Assembly: GCA_035527835.1 (NCBI GenBank)
Contig: DATKZS010000086.1
Span: forward strand, 1 to 37,191
DNA: 37,191 bases
Source: DATKZS01 sp035527835 [NCBI: bacterium]
Lineage (GTDB): Bacteria > RBG-13-61-14
Direction of reading: 5' to 3'
Positions within the stretch are counted from its first letter, which is position 1. Each line of letters opens with the position of its first letter. The notes below the pieces were generated by a model. The model did no database searches, was not told the origin of the DNA, and saw nothing but the letters and a program-made list of their open reading frames with translations. Below are positions 8,595 through 17,075 of the stretch, in pieces. Position numbers and translations under genes: made by a program.

Positions 8595-9404
8595 GTGAGC
8601 GAGGCAGGGAAGGAAAAGGGGGCCGCGGGGAGTGCCGGCGGGGCGCGGAAAAAAAGCTGGAAGAAGCGGCTTGGCCGCAAGCTCGCGCTTCGGCTGGTCC
8701 CGATCGCGGCCGAATACTACATGCGGCTCTACGACTTCGGCGCCCAGGCCGGGAACCGCAAGCGGCTCACCCTGATCAACATTGACGATCTGATCGCCCG
8801 GGTGGAGAGCCACACCAACCCCACCATCCTGGCCTTCTGGCACAACACCATCGCTTTCGGTCCCACCGCATACGAGGCCATGCACGGCAAGGGGGCGGTG
8901 ATCATGATCAGCCGCAGCTTCGACGGTGACATCATCGAGGCCACGATCAAGCGTTTCGGGAACATCATCGCGGTCCGCGGCAGCTCGTCGAGGAAGGAGA
9001 CGGAGGACAAGGGCGGGCAGGAGGCGCTGGCCGAGATGAAGGAGCTGGCGCGGCAAGGCTACGATTTGTCCATCACGCCGGACGGCCCGCTGGGCCCTCG
9101 ATATAAAGTCAAGCGCGGGATCATTGAGCTGGCCAGGGACACCGGCCTGCCCATCGTGCCGATCGGGTGCAACTCCAGCCGGTACCTCAAGATCAACTCG
9201 TGGGACCACACCCGCCTGCCCCTGCCCTTCTCCCGGGTCGTCTACAAGGCCGGGCCGGCCATGCTGGTGCCGGCGGACGCGGACGAAGAAATCATCGAGG
9301 CCAAGCGCGCGGAGCTCGAGCGCATCATGGTCGAGCTGGGCGAGTTCGTCGAAGGGTTCTTCAAGCCCGGATCCGCCCTTTGTGATTTGGGGGTCAGGTC
9401 TTGA
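8595..9404 (+). CDS. Lysophospholipid acyltransferase family protein (DUF374)
   Basis: A 269-residue membrane-associated acyltransferase. Typical DUF374 features occur in order: 'TILAFWHNTI' near residue 76-85, 'MISRSFDGDIIEATIKRFG', 'VRGSSSRKETEDKGG', 'ITPDGPLGPRYKVKRG' and 'LARDTGLPIVPIG'. The family belongs to the LPLAT superfamily and is thought to act on lipid A-like or phospholipid precursors in Gram-negative bacteria. The substrate here is unknown. The start is GTG with 'ggagg' at 8578-8582. The basic N-terminus (RKKSWKKRLGRKLALRL) is an expected membrane contact. The last residues (CDLGVRS) and the TGA come from an intergenic repeat (9386-9412), so the natural stop was probably replaced. 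Confidence 0.82.
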   Translation: MSEAGKEKGAAGSAGGARKKSWKKRLGRKLALRLVPIAAEYYMRLYDFGAQAGNRKRLTLINIDDLIARVESHTNPTILAFWHNTIAFGPTAYEAMHGKGAVIMISRSFDGDIIEATIKRFGNIIAVRGSSSRKETEDKGGQEALAEMKELARQGYDLSITPDGPLGPRYKVKRGIIELARDTGLPIVPIGCNSSRYLKINSWDHTRLPLPFSRVVYKAGPAMLVPADADEEIIEAKRAELERIMVELGEFVEGFFKPGSALCDLGVRS

Positions 9405-9709
9405 AAATTTACTATTTATTTCACTCTTGTCCAAAATAGGCCGTAAGAAAACCGCCAAGACGCCAAGAGCGCCAAGGATCGCCAAGTAAATCATGATGTT
9501 TTTTTGCGGCCCAAAAAAGAACAGCTCCGGAGCGTTGGCCCCAACCGGCTTGGCGAACCGGCCGACGGGAGCGCCAAGCAAGAAACATTCGCACCCAAGC
9601 CCTCTTAAAATCTTGTTAAAAAATAATCCTTGGCGCTCTTGGCGCCTTGGCGGTTCTCCGGTCCGTTTATTTTGGACAGCACTGTTAATAAGTAAATTTT
9701 CAAGACCCC
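9386..9709. repeat. Composite inverted-repeat element (ggtcaggtcttga arms around a cgccaag element)
   Basis: The left arm, 'ggtcaggtcttgaaaattt', starts inside the end of the acyltransferase gene (9386-9412). The inverted right arm, 'aagtaaattttcaagacccc', is at 9690-9709, five bases from the PilZ stop codon. Between them is a second element: 'ttgtccaaaata' plus tandem cgccaag units (9426-9489) mirrored at 9628-9677. The interior resembles the element at 10-243. No gene is seen in 9405-9714. Confidence 0.75.
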
Positions 9710-9714
9710 GAATC

Positions 9715-10050
9715 TCAGGCGCCTTTGAGGAAATCCTCGAGCTTGGATTGGGAGTCGGGGGTGACGGCGGTGAAGGTTATGCCCATTCCGGGGAGCTGGT
9801 CGCGGTGGAGGGGGTCGGGAGGGACGATGCGGACAACCTCGCCCTTGACCCGGATGCGGGCTTCGGTATCGGGCAATTCGAAGTCGAGGTCGAGGCGGGT
9901 GCCGACCTTGAAGGGCTTTCTGGTTTCCAGAAACATTCCGCCCAAGGACAGGTCCTGAGAGTAGTAATACTGGAAGCTGTCCGTCAGGACGTAAGTGACC
10001 TTGCTCACGAACGGCACGCGGCGGTGTCTTCTTCTTTCATTCATTGCCAT
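9715..10050 (-). CDS. PilZ-domain protein
   Basis: A single PilZ domain of 111 residues, a cyclic-di-GMP receptor module. The two binding motifs are clear: the basic RxxxR stretch 'ERRRHRRVPF' at the N-terminus and 'DLSLGGMFLET' about 30 residues later (D/N-x-S-x-x-G). The rest is the expected beta barrel with 'GEVVRIVPP' and 'GMGITFTAV'. It has no output domain, so it would act by protein contact or bind within a complex. The start is ATG 10050 with 'gggag' upstream; GTG 10053 and ATG 10044 are alternatives. The gene is tightly enclosed by terminal-inverted-repeat elements on both sides, as a cargo gene would be. Confidence 0.85.
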   Translation of the reverse strand: MAMNERRRHRRVPFVSKVTYVLTDSFQYYYSQDLSLGGMFLETRKPFKVGTRLDLDFELPDTEARIRVKGEVVRIVPPDPLHRDQLPGMGITFTAVTPDSQSKLEDFLKGA

Positions 10051-10066
10051 CACACGACTCCCTTTG

Positions 10067-10170
10067 TGGGGGTCAGGTCTTGAAAATTTACTTTTGGGCG
10101 GTCAGCAACATATCTCCATCTCTAATGCAATAGAGTATCAAATAGTAAATTTTCAAGACCTGACCCCAAA
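10067..10170. repeat. MITE-like element with 25-nt terminal inverted repeats
   Basis: Left end 'ggtcaggtcttgaaaattt' (10067-10092) and its inverted copy (10144-10170) enclose about 50 nt of unrelated sequence. These ends match those of the element at 9386-9709. In my experience, ends of this kind accompany REP-associated tyrosine (Y1) transposases. A fragment of such a transposase is at 36989-37191. Apart from the polA leader, 10171-10352 shows nothing else. Confidence 0.7.
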
Positions 10171-10352
10171 TCGTTGCCAAATCGTTGTTCGGTTGCCGCC
10201 CTTGGAAGATATATAGTATATTTATCGAGGGATGTAAACAGAAAAGTTTGATGACCCGCGATTTACATGACGGCATAATTGTTCGGGGTCGCGGGAGGCG
10301 GGACAAGGAGGCGCAGGTGGTCGGGAAAAAGGGCGCGGCCAAGGGGGAGAAG

Positions 10353-13019
10353 ATGCGTCTGTATCTGGTGGACGCGTCGTCGTACGCTTACCGGGCGTAT
10401 CATGCGACGGAGCGTCAGGGGATGACGACGTCGGCGGGTCTGCCCACGGGCGCGACGCTGGTGTTCACCAACATGCTGCTTAAGCTGATCCGGGAGGAGA
10501 AGCCCACGCACCTGGCGGTGGTGTGGGACGCTCGGGGCAAGACGTTCCGGCACGAGCGCTTCCCGGAGTACAAGGCGCAGCGGGCGAAGATGCCGGAGGA
10601 CCTGGGGGTGCAGCTTGCTTACATGCGCAAGATTTCCGGGGCCTTCAGGTTCGCCAACCTGGAGTTGCAGGGCTATGAAGCCGACGACCTGATCGGGACT
10701 ATTGCCAGGAAGGCGGAGGCCGCTGACATCGAGACGGTGATCGTGTCCGGCGACAAGGACCTGACTCAGCTCGTGAGCGAGTCCACCACCATGCTCGACA
10801 CCTTGAAGGACACGCGCATGGACGTGGCGGGGGTGACCGAGCGCTTTGAGGTGGGGCCGGATAAGGTGATCGAGGTGCTGGCGCTGTGGGGCGACAGCTC
10901 GGACAACATCCCGGGCGTGCCCAAGGTGGGCGAGAAGACGGCGAAGAAGCTGATCCGGGAGTACGGGTCGGTGGAGAACGTGCTCAAGCACGCGGGCGAG
11001 GTGAAGGGGGTGGTGGGCGAGAACCTGAAGACGTACGCGGACCAGGCCAGGCTGTCGCGGGAGCTGGTGACGATCGTCACGGACGTGCCGGTCCAGATTG
11101 ATTGGGCCGATTTCGACATCCAGGAGCCGGACCGGGAGAAGCTGACGGAGGTGTTCAAGGAGCTGCAGTTCACGCGGCTGTTGCACGAGTTCGGGGAGGA
11201 GAAGCCGGCGATCAGCTACGAGGGGTATCGCGCGGTGACCGACGCGGCGGAGCTCAAGGCGTTCGTGAAGGAGGCCGAGAGGGCGGGGCTGGTGTCGGTG
11301 GACACGGAGACGACCTCGATTGACCCGGTGCGGGCGGACCTGGTCGGCGTGAGCCTGGCGGTGAAGCCGCACGAGTCCATCTACGTGCCGGTGGCCCATG
11401 CCGGGCTCGGCTCGCACGTGCAGATGAAAAAGGAGGAGGCGCTCGAGATTCTCGCGCCGCTGCTCACGGACCCGAAGGTCAAGAAGATCGGGCAGAACAT
11501 GAAGTACGACTTCAGCGTGCTCACCCGCGCGGGCATCGAGATGAAGGGCCTGTACTTCGACACCATGGTTGCGAGCTACCTCATCAACTCGAAGCGGCGC
11601 ACCCATAACCTCACCGAGCTCGCGTCCGAGTACCTGGACCACAAGATGATCACGTACGAGGACGTGACGGGCAAGGGCAAGGCGCAGCTCCCGTTCGCTG
11701 AGGTCTCAATCGAGGACGCGGCGCGGTATTCGGGGGAGGACGCGGACGTGGCGCTGCTCCTCATGCAGAAGCTCGGGCCGCTGCTCGAAGACATGGGGCT
11801 CACGAAGCTGTTCTCGGAGATCGAGATGCCGCTGATTCCGGTGCTGGCGCGCATGGAGATGACGGGGGTGTTCGTGGACGTGCCCCGCCTCGAAGGGTTC
11901 TCGAAAAAGTTCGAGGCCGAGATCGGGGAGCTCCAGGCCAAGATTCACAAGCTCGCGGGCCAGGAGTTCAATATAGATTCGCCCAAGCAGCTCGGCGACG
12001 TGCTGTTCGTGAAGCTTCAGTTGCCGAGCGCGAAGAAGACGAAGACGGGGTTCTCGACGAACCAGGAGGTCCTGGACAAGCTGGCGGAGGACCACGAGCT
12101 GCCGCGGCTGGTGCTGGAGTACCGCTCGCTCTCAAAGCTCAAGGGCACGTATACGGACGCGCTGGCCAAGCTGGTGAACCCGGAGACCGGCCGCATCCAT
12201 ACGAGTTACAACCAGACGGTGACGAGCACGGGGCGCTTGAGCTCTTCGGACCCGAACCTTCAGAACATCCCGGTGCGCACGGGCGAGGGCAAGATGATCC
12301 GGGAGGCGTTCGTGGGGGAGGGCAAGAACCTGATCCTGTCGGTGGACTACTCGCAGATCGAGCTCCGGATCATGGCGCACATCGCGGAGGAGCCGGCGCT
12401 GCTCGACGCGTTCAGGAAGGGGGAGGACATCCACGCGCGGACGGCCTCCGAGGTCTTCGAGGTGCCGCTCGACCGGGTGACGCCGGACCAGCGCCGGCAC
12501 GCCAAGGTCATCAATTTTGGTATTCTCTACGGCATGAGCGCGCACGGTCTCACCCGGCAGTTGCACGTCGAGCACAAGCAGGCGCAGGCGTTCATTGACG
12601 CCTATTTTAAGCGCTACCCGAGGGTGAAGCTCTACATGGAGAATACGGTGGCCGAGGGGCGGGCCCGGGGCTACGTGAGCACGATCATGGGCCGGCGCCT
12701 GCCGCTCCCGGAGATCTACTCCAGCAACTTCATCGTGCGCCAGGCATCGGAGCGCGAGGCCATCAACGCGCCGCTGCAGGGCAGCGCCGCGGACATCATC
12801 AAGATCGCCATGGTCCGGGTGGACGAGGCCATGCGCGAGAAAAAATTCGCGTCCAAGCTGATCATGCAGGTCCACGACGAGCTGGTGCTGGAGGCCGTGC
12901 CCGGCGAGCTCGACGACCTGTGCCGTCTGGTGGTGAAAGAGATGGAAGGCGCGGCGCATCTCAAGGTCCGGCTCAAGGCCGACGCCAGCTCCGGCAAATC
13001 GTGGGCGGAGGCGCATTGA
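10353..13019 (+). CDS. polA: DNA polymerase I
   Basis: Full-length DNA polymerase I (888 residues) for Okazaki fragment processing and repair. The N-terminal 5'-3' exonuclease opens 'MRLYLVDASSYAYRAYHA', with the helix-hairpin-helix region 'DNIPGVPKVGEKTAKKLI'. The 3'-5' proofreading domain looks active: ExoI 'VDTETTSID' (D317, E319), ExoII 'NMKYDFSVL' and ExoIII 'YSGEDADVA'. Polymerase motifs are A 'VDYSQIELRI' (about D665), B 'RRHAKVINFGILYG' and C 'QVHDELVLE' (about D842). Two starts are possible: ATG 10353, which fits family N-termini, or GTG 10317, which has a near-perfect Shine-Dalgarno (aaggagg, 5-nt spacer) and adds 12 residues. The frame is open further upstream to 10185, but that part overlaps a repeat. 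Confidence 0.97.
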   Translation: MRLYLVDASSYAYRAYHATERQGMTTSAGLPTGATLVFTNMLLKLIREEKPTHLAVVWDARGKTFRHERFPEYKAQRAKMPEDLGVQLAYMRKISGAFRFANLELQGYEADDLIGTIARKAEAADIETVIVSGDKDLTQLVSESTTMLDTLKDTRMDVAGVTERFEVGPDKVIEVLALWGDSSDNIPGVPKVGEKTAKKLIREYGSVENVLKHAGEVKGVVGENLKTYADQARLSRELVTIVTDVPVQIDWADFDIQEPDREKLTEVFKELQFTRLLHEFGEEKPAISYEGYRAVTDAAELKAFVKEAERAGLVSVDTETTSIDPVRADLVGVSLAVKPHESIYVPVAHAGLGSHVQMKKEEALEILAPLLTDPKVKKIGQNMKYDFSVLTRAGIEMKGLYFDTMVASYLINSKRRTHNLTELASEYLDHKMITYEDVTGKGKAQLPFAEVSIEDAARYSGEDADVALLLMQKLGPLLEDMGLTKLFSEIEMPLIPVLARMEMTGVFVDVPRLEGFSKKFEAEIGELQAKIHKLAGQEFNIDSPKQLGDVLFVKLQLPSAKKTKTGFSTNQEVLDKLAEDHELPRLVLEYRSLSKLKGTYTDALAKLVNPETGRIHTSYNQTVTSTGRLSSSDPNLQNIPVRTGEGKMIREAFVGEGKNLILSVDYSQIELRIMAHIAEEPALLDAFRKGEDIHARTASEVFEVPLDRVTPDQRRHAKVINFGILYGMSAHGLTRQLHVEHKQAQAFIDAYFKRYPRVKLYMENTVAEGRARGYVSTIMGRRLPLPEIYSSNFIVRQASEREAINAPLQGSAADIIKIAMVRVDEAMREKKFASKLIMQVHDELVLEAVPGELDDLCRLVVKEMEGAAHLKVRLKADASSGKSWAEAH

Positions 13020-13032
13020 AGAAGGTAATTCC

Positions 13033-14250
13033 GTGGAGCTAACCACGATAAAGGCCGCCGGCCCTTTCCTGGCCGAGCGCTGCACCCGTTGCGGCGAGTG
13101 TTTTGTCCGCTGCCCGTATCTGGAGCTCGGCCGGGAGGAGGCGGTGGAGGAGATCGGGCGGCTGATCGCGGGTGAGCCCACCCGGGCCGTGATGCAGAAG
13201 TGCGTAAGCTGCGCGGCCTGCGACGCCTTCTGCCCGGAGGGGGTGAGGCCTTACTCCCTGATCCTCGGCCGCTGGGACCTGCGCTACCGCGAGCGCGGGC
13301 TGCCGGCGCGCGCGGCCTACATGCTGCCTTACACCACGCACAACTACCGCCAGGACATGGTCGCACAGATGGACCCGCGCGAGCGCGAGCTGCTGGAGCG
13401 CTGGCGGGAAGAGCCGGACGCGGAGGAGATGCTTTATCCCGGCTGCAACATCCTCACGATGCCGCGTCTCTTCGACCTGCCGGCGCTCGCCTCGCTGCCC
13501 GTGGCCGGGGATTGGTCGCTGTGCTGCGGCGAGCCTTACTACCGCCTGGGCGCGTTCGAGGTCATGGAAAAAATCGCCCGCGCGCTGACCGATTACTTCG
13601 CGGGCCGGAAGATCAGGAAGATGGTCTTTGTCTGTCCCGCCTGCCTCAACATGTTCCGGACCATATTGCCCGAGCGCTTCGGCGCGCGCTTCGACTTCGA
13701 GTGTGAATACCTCGTGCCCTGGCTTTTGCGCAGGCTGGACTCGGGGGAGCTCAGGGTCACGCGGCCGCTCGGGCGGACGGTCACGATCCACGATTCCTGC
13801 CACGGCCGGACGCTGGGCGACGAGATCATGGAGCCGACCCGCGAGCTGCTAAAGCGCCTCGGCCTCTTCATCGTCAACCCCCCGCGCCACCACCAGGACG
13901 GCATCTGCTGCGGCATCGCCGCAGGCTGCAACCGCCAGATGCCGCAGGACATGGTGCGGGTCGGAAAGCGGGCGCTCAAGGAAGGCCTCTCCACCGGCCT
14001 TTCCGAGATAGCGATCTACTGCACCGGATGTTACCTCCACCTGGGAATGGTGCAGCACCTCGGCCGCGCGCCGATCAAGCTCGTGCACCTGCTCGAATAT
14101 CTTGGCGAGGCCACGGCCGCGCCCGTGCCGCGCGTTCTGGAGAGCCGCACGCGGAGCATGTTGTACAACGTGATCACAAAGCCGCTCACGCTGATGCTTT
14201 CGCGGAGACGTTACAAGGTGGGAGACATCAAAGCGGGGAGCGGGGGATGA
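13033..14250 (+). CDS. HdrD/GlpC-like Fe-S protein with two CCG domains
   Basis: A cytoplasmic electron-transfer subunit of 405 residues. Two [4Fe-4S] ferredoxin motifs open the protein: C17-C20-C23-C27 (CTRCGECFVRCPYL) and C57-C60-C63-C67 (CVSCAACDAFCPEG). Two CCG (heterodisulfide-reductase) domains follow: 'YPGCN', 'CCGEPYYRLG' and 'CPACLNMF' for the first, then 'HDSCHGR', 'CCGIAAGCNRQM' and 'CTGCYLHLG' for the second. Such proteins move electrons to disulfides, quinones or flavoprotein partners such as FAD-linked oxidases. No partner subunit is encoded next to it, so the substrate is unknown. GTG start, 13 nt after polA, with 'gaagg' upstream; it is probably cotranscribed with polA. Confidence 0.83.
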   Translation: MELTTIKAAGPFLAERCTRCGECFVRCPYLELGREEAVEEIGRLIAGEPTRAVMQKCVSCAACDAFCPEGVRPYSLILGRWDLRYRERGLPARAAYMLPYTTHNYRQDMVAQMDPRERELLERWREEPDAEEMLYPGCNILTMPRLFDLPALASLPVAGDWSLCCGEPYYRLGAFEVMEKIARALTDYFAGRKIRKMVFVCPACLNMFRTILPERFGARFDFECEYLVPWLLRRLDSGELRVTRPLGRTVTIHDSCHGRTLGDEIMEPTRELLKRLGLFIVNPPRHHQDGICCGIAAGCNRQMPQDMVRVGKRALKEGLSTGLSEIAIYCTGCYLHLGMVQHLGRAPIKLVHLLEYLGEATAAPVPRVLESRTRSMLYNVITKPLTLMLSRRRYKVGDIKAGSGG

Positions 14251-14331
14251 AATACCGCGGCCCGGCCCGGCTCGATTTATGAGCGCGCAATGGAGTATAC
14301 TTGCCGCGGAGGGCACGGCTAAGGAGGCGAA

Positions 14332-15336
14332 TTGAGCGGGGATAAAAATTGGGTGGCGGCGCTGGACATCGGCGCGACCAGCGTATCCGCGGGGCTGGTA
14401 AGCGCGGCGGGCGAGATCCGGGAGCGGCGCTCCATTTTGACGCACGATCCGGCGGACCAGCGGCCGCTGCGGCTGCGGCTCATTGAGCTGGCCGCGGGGC
14501 TGATCGAGCGGGCGGCGGCGGACGGGACCGGTCTGGCGGGGATCGGGGTGGGCGCTCCGGGGATCGTGGACTCGGGAAAGGGCGTTTTGGTGGTGGCGGG
14601 CAATTTGCCGGAGCTCATGGGCCTGCCGCTGGGGCAGGAGCTTCACGAGGAGTTCGGGCTGCCGGTGTATATCGAGAACGACGTGAACGCGCAGGCGCTG
14701 GGCGAGATGGCGTTCGGGGTGGCGCGCGGCAAAAAGAATTTCGTGATGTTCTCCATCGGCACGGACCTGGGCGGCGGGATCGTGATTGACGGGAAGCTGC
14801 ACGCGGGCGCGCACTTCATCGCGGCGGAGTTCGGGCACATGACCCTGGACCTCGCGGGCAAGCCGTGCGTGTGCGGGGGCGTGGGCTGCGCGCGCGAGTA
14901 CGTGTCGGGCGCGGGGCTGGCCGACCGGGCGCGCGACCTGCTCTCGGACTCGTCGGCGGTGGTGAAGGAAGCGGGCGAGCGGAAGGCCATCACGGCGAAG
15001 CTGTTGTTCCAGGCGGCGCGCAACCTGGACCCCGAGGCCCAGAAGCTGGCGAGCGAGTTCACGCGGCGCTTCGGCGCGGTGATCGCGAACGTGATGAAGG
15101 TGCTGGACCCGGAGATGGTGGTGCTGGCCGGCGAGCTCATCCGCAAGGAGCCGCAGCTCATCAACGACGTCATGCACTGGACGCGGCATTACTACTTCCC
15201 CATTCCGCAGCTCCCGGACTTCCGCGTGTCGGAACTCAGCAAGGAGACCGCGGTGCTGGGCCCGGCCGCGGCCTTCTTCGCCGCGCACGGCATCCCGGCG
15301 GGTCCGGAACACGGCCGCCATCACCAGAAAGGCTGA
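14332..15336 (+). CDS. ROK-family sugar kinase
   Basis: An ATP-dependent hexose or amino-sugar kinase of 334 residues. The ASKHA phosphate motif is 'ALDIGATSVSAGLV'. The sugar-binding region has 'IGVGAPGIVDSG', 'VYIENDVNAQALGE' and 'AAEFGHMTLD'. The ROK zinc motif is 'CVCGGVGCAREY', matching CxCGxxGCxE apart from the ending. TTG start with a strong Shine-Dalgarno (taaggagg). The stop is only 2 nt before the NagA start, so the pair is translationally coupled. Coupling to NagA makes N-acetylglucosamine or a related N-acetylhexosamine the likely substrate; glucose cannot be excluded from sequence alone. The protein has no helix-turn-helix domain, so it is a kinase and not a ROK repressor. Confidence 0.85.
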   Translation: MSGDKNWVAALDIGATSVSAGLVSAAGEIRERRSILTHDPADQRPLRLRLIELAAGLIERAAADGTGLAGIGVGAPGIVDSGKGVLVVAGNLPELMGLPLGQELHEEFGLPVYIENDVNAQALGEMAFGVARGKKNFVMFSIGTDLGGGIVIDGKLHAGAHFIAAEFGHMTLDLAGKPCVCGGVGCAREYVSGAGLADRARDLLSDSSAVVKEAGERKAITAKLLFQAARNLDPEAQKLASEFTRRFGAVIANVMKVLDPEMVVLAGELIRKEPQLINDVMHWTRHYYFPIPQLPDFRVSELSKETAVLGPAAAFFAAHGIPAGPEHGRHHQKG

Positions 15337-15338
15337 AC

Positions 15339-16466
15339 ATGCCCCTGATCTTCATCAGCGGCGGCGACCTGGTGCTCCCGGACCGGGTCCTGGAAAAGTC
15401 CTCGCTCACCATCGGGGACGGTCGGATTGCGGCGGTGGGGGCGCCGCCGCCCCCCGGCGCCGATGTCATTAATGCGTCGGGCAAGTACGTTCTGCCCGGG
15501 CTGATTGACGTGCACGCGCACGGCCGCATGATCTCTCTCGACCCGCTGAGCATCCGCGACAACCTGGTGCAGGATTGCATGGACTTTGCCGCGACCGGCG
15601 TCACGCGGTTCCTGCCGGCGCTGGCCTCCGCGCCGGTGGCGGCGTGGCTCGCCTCCATGCCGGCGCTCACGGACGCCATCAATCATCCGCTGGTGGGCGC
15701 GGTGCCGATGGGCGTGCATTACGAGGGCATCTTCCTGAATCCCGAGGCCGGCGGCGCGCACCCGGGTCCGCTGATCAAGGCGTTTGACGCGGACGACGCG
15801 GACCATCGCGCGCTGTTCGAGCGATGGCCGGGCGTGGTCAAGATGATCACGTTCGCGCCGGAGGTCGGCGGGAACGAGAAGCTGATCGAGATCTGCCGCG
15901 CAAAAGGGATCGTGATGTCGCTGGGGCACTCGGCGGCTGGTCCGGAAGAGGTGGCGCGGTTCGCGGCCCAGGGCGTGCTCCACATGACGCACCTGTTCAA
16001 CGGGATGAAGGGGCTTAACCACCGCGACCCGGGGCCGCCGCTTGCTGGACTTCTGGACGACCGGATCAGCGTGGACTTCATCTGCGACGGTTATCACCTC
16101 CATCCGGAGGTCGTGCGTCTGATCCACCGGATGAAGCCGCGCGACCAGCGCATCCTCATCACCGACTCGGTGGTGATCCAGATGCCGGGCGCGGAGGCGG
16201 GCAAGGTGGACGAGCCCAACCGCCTGCCCGGCGGCGTCTTCGCCGGCTCGCGGCTCCGCCTGCACAGCGCGGTCCGCAACTACATGCGCTTCACCGGCTG
16301 CCCGCTCCCCGAAGCCGTCTCCATGGCCAGCCTCAACCCCGCCACGCTCCTCGGCATGCAAAAAACCCTGGGCAGCCTGGAGCCGGGTAAGATCGCGGAC
16401 CTGTGGATCGCGGACCGGGACCTGGAGCCGGAAGCGGTGTTCGTGGGCGGGGAGCGTATCAAGTAA
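15339..16466 (+). CDS. nagA: N-acetylglucosamine-6-phosphate deacetylase
   Basis: Amidohydrolase-fold enzyme of 375 residues that removes acetate from GlcNAc-6-phosphate, giving glucosamine-6-phosphate for glycolysis or cell-wall recycling. Motifs in order are 'GLIDVHAHG' (metal His pair), 'HYEGIFLNPEAGGAHP' (metal Glu; families usually read HLEGPF), 'MSLGHSAAG', 'MTHLFNGMKGLNHRDPG', 'ICDGYHLHPE' and 'ILITDSVV' (catalytic Asp). The end, 'GSLEPGKIADLWIADRDL', is standard for the superfamily. The start is ATG 15339 with 'aaagg' just upstream, inside the end of the kinase gene. No glucosamine-6-phosphate deaminase gene is in the window. Confidence 0.88.
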   Translation: MPLIFISGGDLVLPDRVLEKSSLTIGDGRIAAVGAPPPPGADVINASGKYVLPGLIDVHAHGRMISLDPLSIRDNLVQDCMDFAATGVTRFLPALASAPVAAWLASMPALTDAINHPLVGAVPMGVHYEGIFLNPEAGGAHPGPLIKAFDADDADHRALFERWPGVVKMITFAPEVGGNEKLIEICRAKGIVMSLGHSAAGPEEVARFAAQGVLHMTHLFNGMKGLNHRDPGPPLAGLLDDRISVDFICDGYHLHPEVVRLIHRMKPRDQRILITDSVVIQMPGAEAGKVDEPNRLPGGVFAGSRLRLHSAVRNYMRFTGCPLPEAVSMASLNPATLLGMQKTLGSLEPGKIADLWIADRDLEPEAVFVGGERIK

Positions 16467-16526
16467 GCGAGCAGTATGGGTGGACAGGACTAATATTCCA
16501 GCAAGCGAAAAAATATGCCTTTATCC

Positions 16527-17057
16527 TCAGTCCTTGCCCGGCCTGAATCCGATCTCTTTCTTTGGTTTTGGCGGGGGTTCCATCAGTTGGCGGATGGCGG
16601 CCACCAGCGCGCGGATGTCGTGGTCGTGGGAGTCGAGACGTTTTTCGAGTTCCTTTAGCTTTCCTGCCATTTCCTTGTGAGACGCGAGCATCTCGCGGAG
16701 CTTGACGAAGGCGCGGACTACATACACGCTGGCCTCGATGGCACGCTCCGAGTTAAGCACATTGGCGGCCATAATGGCGCCGTGCTCGGTGAAAGCGTAC
16801 GGCAGCTTTCTTCGCCCACCATGTCCACTTGATATCGCAATTTGCGACATCAAGTTTCTAACTTCTCGATTATTAAGCTTAAACATAAAATCCTTCGGGA
16901 AGCGGTCCCGGTTGCGTTTGACGGCTTGATTTAAGACTTTAGTGGTTACTCCATAAAGCTCTGCCAAGTCCGCGTCAAGCACAATACGCTGCCCGCGGAT
17001 TACCAAAATCATGCTCTCAACTTGTTTCACGAGAACCAACGTGTTTTTTTTCGTCAT
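16527..17057 (-). CDS. ORF6N-domain DNA-binding protein
   Basis: A 176-residue protein with an N-terminal ORF6N domain, known from phages and widespread in bacteria, where it is believed to bind DNA. Family features are 'IRGQRIVLDADLAELYGV', 'NRDRFPKDFMFKL', 'LMSQIAISS' and 'RRKLPYAFTEHGAIMAANVL'. The C-terminal third is a probable coiled coil (HKEMAGKLKELEKRLDSHDHDIRAL). The start is ATG 17057; the open frame continues to a TTG at 17093, which overlaps an operator-like palindrome. Two palindromes lie just upstream and a third of the same pattern lies inside the gene (16827-16855), over the conserved 'MSQIAIS' codons. Lower GC than its neighbours and the family's links suggest transfer. Confidence 0.85.
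   Translation of the reverse strand: MTKKNTLVLVKQVESMILVIRGQRIVLDADLAELYGVTTKVLNQAVKRNRDRFPKDFMFKLNNREVRNLMSQIAISSGHGGRRKLPYAFTEHGAIMAANVLNSERAIEASVYVVRAFVKLREMLASHKEMAGKLKELEKRLDSHDHDIRALVAAIRQLMEPPPKPKKEIGFRPGKD
16827..16855. promoter_or_regulatory. Internal 29-nt palindrome in the ORF6N gene
   Basis: Near-perfect palindrome centred on 'cgcaatttgcg' with flanks acttga / tcaagt. It shares its core and flanks with the two palindromes upstream of the gene, so it may be a third binding site, or the source from which the upstream copies arose. Confidence 0.45.
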
Positions 17058-17075
17058 CTCGGCGACCCGTCTCAA

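Noticed and set aside
9426-9680. Possible CRISPR array from regular cgccaag repeats
   Set aside because: Units are only 8-9 nt, directly adjacent without spacers, arranged as inverted arms, and no cas genes are present.
10263-11642. 459-codon minus-strand frame opposite polA
   Set aside because: Composition is typical of a shadow frame (Leu/Arg/His-rich, no domains), while the plus strand is an unmistakable DNA polymerase I.
13849-15324. 491-codon minus-strand frame opposite the Fe-S protein and ROK kinase genes
   Set aside because: It spans two well-supported plus-strand genes, has no recognisable motifs and is Arg/His-rich.
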